Positions 30,675 through 37,467 of a DNA stretch of 37,467 bases are shown here, piece after piece. The notes under the pieces were generated by a model that was not told the origin of the DNA, ran no database searches, and saw nothing but the letters and a program-made list of their open reading frames with translations. Numbering within the stretch: the stretch's first letter is position 1; each line of letters begins with the position of its first letter. The position numbers were made by a program, and so were the translations under genes. Source of the stretch: an uncultured Oscillospiraceae bacterium (GTDB lineage Bacteria > Bacillota > Clostridia > Oscillospirales > Oscillospiraceae); contig CABVDR010000022.1 of the NCBI GenBank assembly GCA_902497145.1, positions 1 through 37,467 on the forward strand. The letters are read 5' to 3'.

Positions 30675-31970
30675 TCAGCCCAGGGCCTTAGAGAAGGCGG
30701 TGAGGATCACCGCGGCCTGGGCCCGAGTGGTAAAGCCGCCGGGGGCCAGCATGTCGGCGGAGACGCCGCCGATCAGGCCCTTGGCCACCGCCCAGCTCAT
30801 GGACTCCTGAGCCCAGGAGCTGATGGTGTCGGCGTCAGCAAAGGCGGACAGGTCGGCCCGGCTGCTGTCCAGCTTGCCCTGGGTGCGGGCGAACTGATAG
30901 AGAATAGCGGTCATCTGCTCCCGGGTGATGGGATCGTTGGGACCGAAGGTGCCGTCGGGGTAGCCGGAGACCACGCCGTTGGCGCTGGCCCAGGCCACAC
31001 CGCTGGCGTACCAGTCCCCTTGCGCCACATCAGGAAAGGCGGAACTGCCGGAGACGGCGGAGCTGCCCGCCAGGCGGTAGAGAATGGTGACGATCATGCC
31101 CCGGCTGGTGGCCAGGTCGGGGGAGAACTGTCCCTCCCCGGTGCCGGACATGAGGCCGTGCTCGTAGGCGTACAGCACCGCGTCGTAGTACCAGGTGCCG
31201 GGAGCCACGTCTGCGAAGGGGGAGGCGGGATCCACAGCCTGAGCGGCAAAGGAGGCGGAGACCGTGACGGCGGAGGCGGGCATGACAAAGGTGTACTTGC
31301 CGCCGCCCAGATTGGTCAGGGAGACCGCCTTGCCGGTGGCGTCAGTGACGCTCAGAGACTTTAGGGTGTAGCCGGAGCTGGGGGATGCGGTGAGGGTGAT
31401 CACCTTGCCCTGAGCGGCCTGGGTGGCGCTGACGGTTACCTTGCCCCCGGTGCTGCTCTGGATGGTAATGGGGCGGGTGACCGGGGTGCTGGAGCCGCCG
31501 CCGGAGGTGGAGCCGCCGGTACTGCCGCTGGTGTCCACGGTGGTGTAGGTGGTCTCCGTGTTGTCCGAGCCCAGCACTTTCAGACCGGTGGCCTTCTCCA
31601 CGGTGAAGGCGGTGCCGTCGTCGGCAGAGAGAGTGCCCAGGGTAAGGGTACCGCCGGAGGTAAGGGTGCCGGACTTGGCAGTGACGTAGACGGTGACGGT
31701 GCTGCCGCTCTGCTGCCAGGTGGTGTAGACACCGGGCAGAGCAGTCAGGGTGCTGTCCGCCGTAAAGTCATAGCTGGTGTCGGCGGAGAGAGTAAAGGTG
31801 GCCTGGAGGCTCTGACAGCGGTCAGACAGGCCGGAAAACCCCACGCTCTGGGTGGGAGCAGCCTGAGAGGAGACCTCCAGGCGAGGACCGCCGGCGGCAG
31901 CCGCCCAGGGGGTGAGGGCGGCTGCCGTCAGGCAGAAGGTGAGCAGGAAAGCGGGGAATTTACGCAACAT
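30675..31970 (-). CDS. SLH-anchored surface protein with cohesin-like N-terminal domain
   Basis: 431 residues. Signal peptide (MLRKFPAFLLTFCLTAAALTP, cleaved near AAAA-GG). Residues about 27-145 form a beta-rich domain whose pattern (SVGFSGLSDRCQSLQATFTL, then GSTVTVYVTAKSGTLTSGGT and LTLGTLSADDGTAFTV) resembles a cohesin. A Gly/Ser/Thr linker and a bacterial repeat domain follow (TGGKVTVSATQAAQGKVITL ... YTFVMPASAVTVSASF), then three SLH domains (about 250-430; FADVAPGTWYYDAVLYAYEHGLMSG, FPDVAQGDWYASGVAWASANGVVSG, FADADTISSWAQESMSWAVAKGLIGG) that bind pyruvylated wall polymer. ATG 31970 has AAAGGA 5 bases upstream and overlaps the end of the M60 gene by 11 bases, implying translational coupling. 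SLH assignment is sure; the cohesin call is by pattern only. Confidence 0.88.
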   Translation of the reverse strand: MLRKFPAFLLTFCLTAAALTPWAAAAGGPRLEVSSQAAPTQSVGFSGLSDRCQSLQATFTLSADTSYDFTADSTLTALPGVYTTWQQSGSTVTVYVTAKSGTLTSGGTLTLGTLSADDGTAFTVEKATGLKVLGSDNTETTYTTVDTSGSTGGSTSGGGSSTPVTRPITIQSSTGGKVTVSATQAAQGKVITLTASPSSGYTLKSLSVTDATGKAVSLTNLGGGKYTFVMPASAVTVSASFAAQAVDPASPFADVAPGTWYYDAVLYAYEHGLMSGTGEGQFSPDLATSRGMIVTILYRLAGSSAVSGSSAFPDVAQGDWYASGVAWASANGVVSGYPDGTFGPNDPITREQMTAILYQFARTQGKLDSSRADLSAFADADTISSWAQESMSWAVAKGLIGGVSADMLAPGGFTTRAQAAVILTAFSKALG

Positions 31971-34900
31971 CTTCATCCTTTCCATTATTCAGATCGCTTT
32001 TCAGGTCGATGATGGGCAGAGACACGGCGTTGTCCTTGTCGCCGCCCTCAGGGAAGCTGAGCCACAGAGTCTGGCTGGTAAGACGCTTGCTGTCGGCGCT
32101 GTTGGGATCGTCGGTGCGGTAGAAGTTGGCCCGGATCTCCAGGGGGTAGGCGTCGGTAACGCCGCTCTGGGCGTTGAGAGCCTGTTCCTTCTCCAGGTCG
32201 GGTACGAAGATAAAGAAGCCGTCGCTGGTGTCGCTGACCGCGCCGTCAGCGGGGATCTCAGCCAAGAGCAGGCCGTAGCCGTTCATGGCCCGTTCCACGG
32301 TGGTGACGCCGTTAGCCTCGTCTGCCTCGGCGGTGGTGTTGTACCGGGCCTCGATCTCCACATAGTTGTAGGTGGGGTCGCCCCGATAGGTGCCCAGAAT
32401 GACCAGAGTGCCGGCCTTGATGACCTGGTCGGCCTGGTCGCCGTAGCGGTAATCGTCCTTCAGCACGCCCACAGCGGCCCCCTCATAGAAGTCCACACGG
32501 TCGCCAGGGTAATCCAGCAGCTGAACGGTGGCGTCCTCAGGGATGCCGGTGAGGGTCAGGGAGGTGACGGAGTAGGTCCAGATGCGGGTGTCGTCAGAAT
32601 CGGCTCCGGGCTTGGTGAAGTAAGCTACCAGCTCGGTGCCGGACAGGGTGCCGGTCTTGGCGGTGACCGCCTCGGTCTTGCCGGATACCTGGGCGGAGAC
32701 GGTGTAGTCGCCGCTCATGGCGCTCTCGCTGGTGAGCTTGATGCCGGTGACATTCACTGCGCCGCTCTTCATGGTGATGGTGACGGTGTCACCGGAACGC
32801 TCCAGGGTGTAGAGCTGGTCGTCGATGGTCTTGTCGTAAGCCACCCGGACCTGATTGCTCTCGGCCTCGCTGCCCAGGTTGCCCAGCTTGTCCACGGGCA
32901 CCACAGTATAGGTGTAGGCCAGGTTGTTGGCGGCCCCCAGGTCGTCCACATAGGCGGTCTGGGTGGTGAAGGCGATGGGAGTGCCGTTGCGGCGGATCTC
33001 ATAGCCCAGGATTTTGTCGCTGTCGGTGTGGCTGATGGTCAGGGTGACCTTGGACTGGCTCACCGAGGCGGAGACGGAGGCAGAGCCAGTGGCGGCGCTG
33101 CCGCTCTGGAGACGATAGGTGCGGGAGGCGTCGTTCAGGTACCAGATGGCACGGCTCTCGGTGGGGTAGTCGTCCAGAATATCCTTCACGCCGTCGCTGA
33201 GGGTCATGCCCCAGCGGGTGAAGAACTCCGTGAGGTCGCGGTTGGCCGCCTTGGAGGCGATGAGGGCCACCCGCTCGTCGTAGGAGTAGCCGCTGTACTC
33301 GCCGGACTTCCACAGCTTGAAGAACTTGTTGTAGAAGGCCAGGGGCTGGGCGGCCTCGTCATAGGCCAGGTGGAGCTGCCAGTACATACCCAGCTGCACA
33401 AACACGTTGTTGGCGGTGCCGGGGCGGGCCTGGGCCACCTTGTCAAAGATCTGCTCCCAGCGGCCGTCCTCGGTGAGGCGGGTGTTCAGAGCCATGGAGC
33501 TGCCGTCCCAGGCCTGGAGGGCCAGGGAGTAGATGTTGTTGGTGATCTCGGCCCGGCCCAGCTTGTCCATGTTGTGGCCGATCTCGTGGGCAATGCCCCA
33601 GCCAAACAGGCCGTTGGCGCGGCCAGCACCGGTCTCAGAGGTAGGCTTACCCTGGACCAGGGCGGAGGTGGAGCCGTACTCCACGCCGATGTGATTGCCG
33701 GCAGCGTACATGAAGGCACCGGCGAACATGCGCATGTAGCGGATGTTCTGGCGGGTGGTCATGGGGTACTGGTAGCCGGTGAGGGCGGTGTCAGAGGAGA
33801 TGATGCCCTGCACCTTGTTGGCGATGAACAGCTCCTCCTCCCAGGCCAGAATGTTCTGGTACATGGTATTGACCATGGTGTTCTCATCGTTGCCCACGCC
33901 CTTGAGCCCGGCGAGGACCTGGTCGGCGGGGAGGGAGAGGAGAACGCTGGGGGTGGAAATCTCGGTGGCGTTGCGGATGGTGGTCTTCCAGGCATCACCG
34001 GAGATGCCGGACTGGGACAGAGACTCGACCAGAGCAGACAACTCCTGCACATAGGTGCGGATGGCGTCCTTCCGGGCGGACTCACCCATGGTGTACCAGG
34101 CGGACAGCTCCAGCACCGGCATGGAGAACACATTGCTGTCCCCACGCACCTGGATCTTGATCTGCTCCGGGTGGCTGCCGGCGTAGGTCAGATAGAGCAT
34201 GCCGCCCCGGGGATCGGTAAGGCTGCCGATCTTCTCTACGGTGATGTAGTTGCGGCCGTTCTTCAGGGCCACGGGGGTGCCCTTCCACACGCCGGACTCG
34301 CCGTAGAACTGGGTGGGCACCATGTAGACGGTGGCATCGTCGGGAAGTTCTGCGTAGATGGCCACGGTGGCGCCTGCCCGGGCGGTGACGCCCAGGGGCT
34401 GCAGGTCGCTGGCGGTCTGACCGGCGGCCTGGTCGGCTGCGGCGGAGCCGCTGCGGCTCTGGAAGTCGTTTTTCACCACGCCCAGGGCGCCGCTGTCCTT
34501 GTCCAGCAGGGACTGGGCCAGGTTCAGCTCATCGGTGAGCCGGGCCAGGTCCAGATAGAAGCTGCCCAGGGCACTCAGACGCTCCTTCAGAGCGGTGATA
34601 TCGGCCTGCTCCACGCCGCCTCTGAGGGCGGTGAAGGAGCCATCAGTAAAGAGGGCGGTAATATCGTCCGCCAGGGTATCGCTGTTGTAGAAGGCAATCT
34701 CCGAGATGCTCACCCGGGGACCGCCGGTCTTCTCGCCCAGAGACAGGGTGACGCTCTTGACCCCCTTGGTCTCGGGGAAGGAGATGATGTAGTAGTTGCT
34801 GCCGGTGATGTTGACCCCGCTGCGGTAGTAGGTGGCCAGGGTCTCTCCGCCCTCCCCCTTCAGGGTGACGGTGTAGTTGTCAATGCGGTTTTTGTAGGCC

Positions 34901-36846
34901 GCATCCAGATAGGGCACCAGCAGCAGATAGTTCATGTCGTGGGTGCTCTGGAAGGTGTAGGTGATGTTGCTGTTATACCAGTAGTTGGCAGCAATCCAAT
35001 AGGTATTGGGGTCGTTGTCGGTGAGATCCTTCACGGTGAAGTTGGGGCACAGGCCCTTGTTCACGTTGCTGGGGTCTTCCATGACCACAGAGGCGAGCTC
35101 ACCGCTGTCAATGCGGTTGGTCTCGGGCAGCTGGGGCAGCTCAAAGGCCTCCTTCTCCGGGGTGCCGGAGGCAATGGCAGAGTAGGGACCCATGCCCTTC
35201 TGGTTGCCCGCCTTTACCGCCACTTCATAGACGGTGCCGTTGGTCAGACCGGTAATGGCCGCGCTGGTGGCGGTGGTATTGCCGCCCCAGGTCTGGAACG
35301 TTTCCGTGCCCTGCTCCCGGTAGAACACCTGGTAGTAGGTGGCATCTTTGGTCTTGCCCCAGCTCAGCCGCAGGGCCCCGTCGGCCTGCTCTACCGTCAG
35401 GTTGGAGGGTGCACCGGGGACAGTGGAGGCTAGGGGGGTGGCGGAGAGAATGGCGGAGGGGGTGCCGCTCCAGTCGCCGCTCACGGCGGTGACCTGGAAG
35501 TAGTAGGTGGTGCTGTTAGTCAGGTCAGAGATAACCAGACGGTTGGTGCTGGTCCCCGCGCTCTTGTTGAGGGCGTCCTTGCTGGTACCATACTTTACGG
35601 TGTAGCCGGTGATGTTGGGCATGCTGTCCCACACCAGGGTAATCTCCCCGTCGCCCACGGTGGCGGCCAGGCCCTTCACCTGGGTGTCCGCCTTGGTCTC
35701 CTCGGATACAATGTCCTTCAAGAACTCGATCTGGGTGACGGTGGCAAACTCCGGCTTGTCGGTGGTCTGTCCAGCCACCTGGGTCACCTGGATGGTGACC
35801 TTCTTCACGGCCACCTTCTGGCCCAGGTTGATGGTCACCACGCTTTGCCCGGCGGAGCGGGTGATGGCGTACGTCCCGGCGGGGGCGGCGGCTTCAAAGG
35901 GGATCTCCAGCCGCTGGCCGTCCTGGGTCTCCACGATGGCGGTGCCAGCCTGGATGGCCCCGGTGGTACTGGGGGAGGCGATAGAGATCTCACTCATCTC
36001 GGTGGGCTTGTCCAGGGTAATGGGAATGGACAGCTCCTGGGCGTCCTCCGCAGGCTTGAGGGTGACGGAGGTGTCACTGTTGGTGAACAGATCGGAGAGG
36101 CTGCCGTCGGCAATGGCCACGATCTTATCATCCAGCTGAGCGGAGACAATGGCGGCGGTGGACAGGATCCGGGGGGTGCCGTCCACATCCATCATCTTGT
36201 TGACATAGGACAGGTCGGTGACATCCACCAGCCCGTCGCCGTTGAGATCGTAGGTGTCCAGAGCACCGGTCTTGCCCAGCTGGGCGGTAAGGATCTCCCG
36301 ATCCTCTTGGGTAACATGGCCATCGCCGTCCACGTCACCCAGAGAGAAGGTGCCGTCGGACGTGCTCATGAGCACGTGCTGGGAATAGTCCTGAAGGGAA
36401 ATGGTATCGGTGGTGCAGGGGGTGTAACCCGCGCCGGTAACGGTCATCGTATAGTCCCCCAGGGGCAGGCCGGAGAGGACCACCTCATAGGCGCCAATCT
36501 GCTGCTCGGTGGTGAGGGGCGCGCCCTGGGTGTTTTGCGCCTCCACAAAGACAGACACCCCGGCATCGCCGGTGGTGGAGCCGTCCTTCAGGGAGACGGT
36601 AATATTCTTGCCGCTGCCCGTCAGGGCAAGCCGAATGTCCCGGCTCTTTACTTCGTCCACCCGCTGGGGCAGGGCAAAGGTGAGGGTCAGCGCAATGGAG
36701 CCGGTTGTCTGCTCCGCTTGCAGTACGGAGCTCTCCAGGCGGCTGGCCGCAGCAACAGTGGGCAGCCAAGCGGTGCAGGAGGAACCCACCAGGGCCAGAC
36801 TCAGCAGGCCTGAGGTCAGTCGTCGAAGCTGGTTCAAAGCATTCAT
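31960..36846 (-). CDS. Secreted M60-like zinc metallopeptidase with dockerin and fibronectin III modules
   Basis: 1628 residues. Signal peptide (LTSGLLSLALVGSSCTAWLPTVAAA), an N-terminal beta domain, a dockerin at about 167-222 with two calcium loops (GDVDGDGHVTQED from Asp171; YDLNGDGLVDVTDL), two FN3 modules (about 390-565, each ending in ATP/GTP-like segments), an F5/8C-like carbohydrate-binding region (about 580-720), a helical linker, and an M60/enhancin-like peptidase with HEIGH at 1087-1091 and the distal Glu1100 (HExxH-x8-E), then further beta domains. M60-like enzymes cleave mucin-type glycoproteins, so a role in mucus use is inferred. ATG 36846 touches its own GGAAAGG; a TTG three codons downstream is an alternative start. 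No membrane anchor; the next gene may supply one. Confidence 0.9.
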   Translation of the reverse strand: MNALNQLRRLTSGLLSLALVGSSCTAWLPTVAAASRLESSVLQAEQTTGSIALTLTFALPQRVDEVKSRDIRLALTGSGKNITVSLKDGSTTGDAGVSVFVEAQNTQGAPLTTEQQIGAYEVVLSGLPLGDYTMTVTGAGYTPCTTDTISLQDYSQHVLMSTSDGTFSLGDVDGDGHVTQEDREILTAQLGKTGALDTYDLNGDGLVDVTDLSYVNKMMDVDGTPRILSTAAIVSAQLDDKIVAIADGSLSDLFTNSDTSVTLKPAEDAQELSIPITLDKPTEMSEISIASPSTTGAIQAGTAIVETQDGQRLEIPFEAAAPAGTYAITRSAGQSVVTINLGQKVAVKKVTIQVTQVAGQTTDKPEFATVTQIEFLKDIVSEETKADTQVKGLAATVGDGEITLVWDSMPNITGYTVKYGTSKDALNKSAGTSTNRLVISDLTNSTTYYFQVTAVSGDWSGTPSAILSATPLASTVPGAPSNLTVEQADGALRLSWGKTKDATYYQVFYREQGTETFQTWGGNTTATSAAITGLTNGTVYEVAVKAGNQKGMGPYSAIASGTPEKEAFELPQLPETNRIDSGELASVVMEDPSNVNKGLCPNFTVKDLTDNDPNTYWIAANYWYNSNITYTFQSTHDMNYLLLVPYLDAAYKNRIDNYTVTLKGEGGETLATYYRSGVNITGSNYYIISFPETKGVKSVTLSLGEKTGGPRVSISEIAFYNSDTLADDITALFTDGSFTALRGGVEQADITALKERLSALGSFYLDLARLTDELNLAQSLLDKDSGALGVVKNDFQSRSGSAAADQAAGQTASDLQPLGVTARAGATVAIYAELPDDATVYMVPTQFYGESGVWKGTPVALKNGRNYITVEKIGSLTDPRGGMLYLTYAGSHPEQIKIQVRGDSNVFSMPVLELSAWYTMGESARKDAIRTYVQELSALVESLSQSGISGDAWKTTIRNATEISTPSVLLSLPADQVLAGLKGVGNDENTMVNTMYQNILAWEEELFIANKVQGIISSDTALTGYQYPMTTRQNIRYMRMFAGAFMYAAGNHIGVEYGSTSALVQGKPTSETGAGRANGLFGWGIAHEIGHNMDKLGRAEITNNIYSLALQAWDGSSMALNTRLTEDGRWEQIFDKVAQARPGTANNVFVQLGMYWQLHLAYDEAAQPLAFYNKFFKLWKSGEYSGYSYDERVALIASKAANRDLTEFFTRWGMTLSDGVKDILDDYPTESRAIWYLNDASRTYRLQSGSAATGSASVSASVSQSKVTLTISHTDSDKILGYEIRRNGTPIAFTTQTAYVDDLGAANNLAYTYTVVPVDKLGNLGSEAESNQVRVAYDKTIDDQLYTLERSGDTVTITMKSGAVNVTGIKLTSESAMSGDYTVSAQVSGKTEAVTAKTGTLSGTELVAYFTKPGADSDDTRIWTYSVTSLTLTGIPEDATVQLLDYPGDRVDFYEGAAVGVLKDDYRYGDQADQVIKAGTLVILGTYRGDPTYNYVEIEARYNTTAEADEANGVTTVERAMNGYGLLLAEIPADGAVSDTSDGFFIFVPDLEKEQALNAQSGVTDAYPLEIRANFYRTDDPNSADSKRLTSQTLWLSFPEGGDKDNAVSLPIIDLKSDLNNGKDEDVA

Positions 36847-36930
36847 CCTTTCCAAAATGTTGTGATAGCATAGGGAAGCCGCCTGTCCCGTGCCCAAGTG
36901 GGGGCGGGGCGGACGGCCTTACATCGCCGC

Positions 36931-36959
36931 ATTATACGGGAAGAATCTCCTGGATTCAA
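36931..36959 (-). promoter_or_regulatory. Promoter of the M60-SLH operon
   Basis: Minus strand: TTGAAT (plus 36954-36959), 17-bp spacer, consensus TATAAT (plus 36931-36936). It gives a leader of about 80 bases. The stretch 36960-37105 upstream holds an AT-rich sequence with no gene. Confidence 0.78.
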
Positions 36960-37105
36960 TTACAAATTGGATACAAATAGTGCGCCCCTTTCATTTTCGT
37001 GTGGAAGGTAAAAATGTTTGGTAAAACCCACCTGTTTTATGGGATATTAAACAAGGAAAAAAGGACGCTGTGGGATAAAATTCCAGCCCCTTTTCGTAAA
37101 TAAAT

Positions 37106-37149
37106 CAGGCCGCATCTCCCAAGCAAATTGTCTTGAGAGATGCAGCCTG
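37106..37149 (-). terminator. Terminator of the aconitase-family gene
   Basis: 13-bp stem with one G-T pair: minus-strand CAGGCTGCATCTC (plus 37137-37149) and GAGATGCGGCCTG (plus 37106-37118), followed by ATTTATTTA, a weak U tract. Confidence 0.65.
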
Positions 37150-37183
37150 AAATTTAAAATGGAGTGTGCAGGGGAATGGGAGG

Positions 37184-37467
37184 TTAATTTTCGCTCCGGT
37201 AGTAATTAATGAGACAGCCGTCGGCCAGAATCTGGCGCTCGGGGCCGGTGAGATGGTCCAAGGAGACGGAGAAGGAAGTGACTTTTCCGTCGTGGACGGC
37301 GTAGGCCGTGGCTTCCTCGCCGCCCTCCAGCAGCACCTTGCGGATGCCGGGGACAAAGACCCAATCGCCGTTTTCCACCACATCGGCGGACTTAACCATG
37401 AATGGCAGCATACCCCAGTTGATGCAGTTGGAGCGGTAGCGCTTGGTGGCGTACTCCATGGCCAGGT
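37184..37467 (-). CDS. Aconitase-family hydratase, C-terminal fragment
   Basis: Only the last 94 residues are in the window; the frame enters from the right edge (LAMEYATKRYRSNCINWGML). The segment RYRSNCINWGMLPF corresponds to the RIHRANLINFGILPL region of the aconitase swivel domain, and the end LTGPERQILADGCLINYYR corresponds to the usual LTxRQxxILxAGGLLNxxR terminus. It is therefore an aconitate hydratase or a close relative (homoaconitase, isopropylmalate-type or related hydratase). The iron-sulfur cysteines and substrate residues lie outside, so the exact enzyme cannot be named. The apparent internal ATG at 37459 is not the start. Confidence 0.8.
   Translation of the reverse strand, partial: LAMEYATKRYRSNCINWGMLPFMVKSADVVENGDWVFVPGIRKVLLEGGEEATAYAVHDGKVTSFSVSLDHLTGPERQILADGCLINYYRSEN

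Noticed and set aside
31912..35433. 1173-codon open frame on the plus strand
   Set aside because: It lies wholly antisense to the M60 peptidase gene. The GC-rich codon pattern of that gene keeps the opposite frame open; the translation is Gly/Val/Gln/His-rich and low in complexity, and no RBS or family sequence is seen.

Overview
The window looks like chromosomal DNA of a GC-rich, anaerobic gut Firmicute (class Clostridia, probably Oscillospiraceae in the Flavonifractor/Pseudoflavonifractor neighbourhood). The grounds are class III (oxygen-sensitive) ribonucleotide reductase with an NrdR operator pair, strong AGGAGG ribosome binding sites, sigma-A promoters, Rho-independent terminators with long U tracts, SLH/dockerin surface proteins and an M60-type peptidase. 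The genus is inference; nothing here fixes it. No tRNA, rRNA, CRISPR array, transposase or phage gene was seen.

Left part (1-11310), high-GC housekeeping: 5' part of nrdD (minus strand, NrdR-box promoter); a ClC-family anion transporter whose motifs look like the fluoride (CLC-F) branch; a CBS/CorC-type protein; a tract of inverted repeats ending in a terminator that abuts the RBS of a HAD phosphatase; a beta-CASP metallo-hydrolase with a DUF975 membrane protein; mgtE behind a long structured leader RNA; a 64-residue Cys-rich protein preceded by a short ORF containing a terminator-like hairpin; and a family 2 glycosyltransferase behind an AT-rich region with repeated TTAAG boxes.

Middle part (11504-23931), catabolic islands with AT-rich control regions: a DeoR-type repressor divergent from an operon of EutH-like permease, glycerol kinase, GlpA-like and GlpB-like flavoproteins and a DUF1667 protein, with matching 15-bp operators on both sides. 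Next is a five-gene operon (GltS-type symporter, creatininase-family hydrolase, EamA transporter, MurR/RpiR regulator, nitrilase-superfamily amidase) whose promoter is followed by a perfect 28-bp palindrome. It reads as an uncharacterised uptake-and-hydrolysis route for an amide or cyclic amide.

Right part (24210-37467, minus strand): a sugar locus with ROK repressor, xylulokinase-like FGGY kinase and fucose/arabinose-isomerase-family enzyme, then a separately promoted ROK sugar kinase and a YitT protein. Beyond it is a translationally overlapping pair: a 1.6-kb-residue secreted M60-like metallopeptidase carrying a dockerin and FN3 modules, and an SLH-anchored protein whose N-terminal domain resembles a cohesin. 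Together they could form a two-component, wall-anchored peptidase system. The window closes with the 3' end of an aconitase-family gene.
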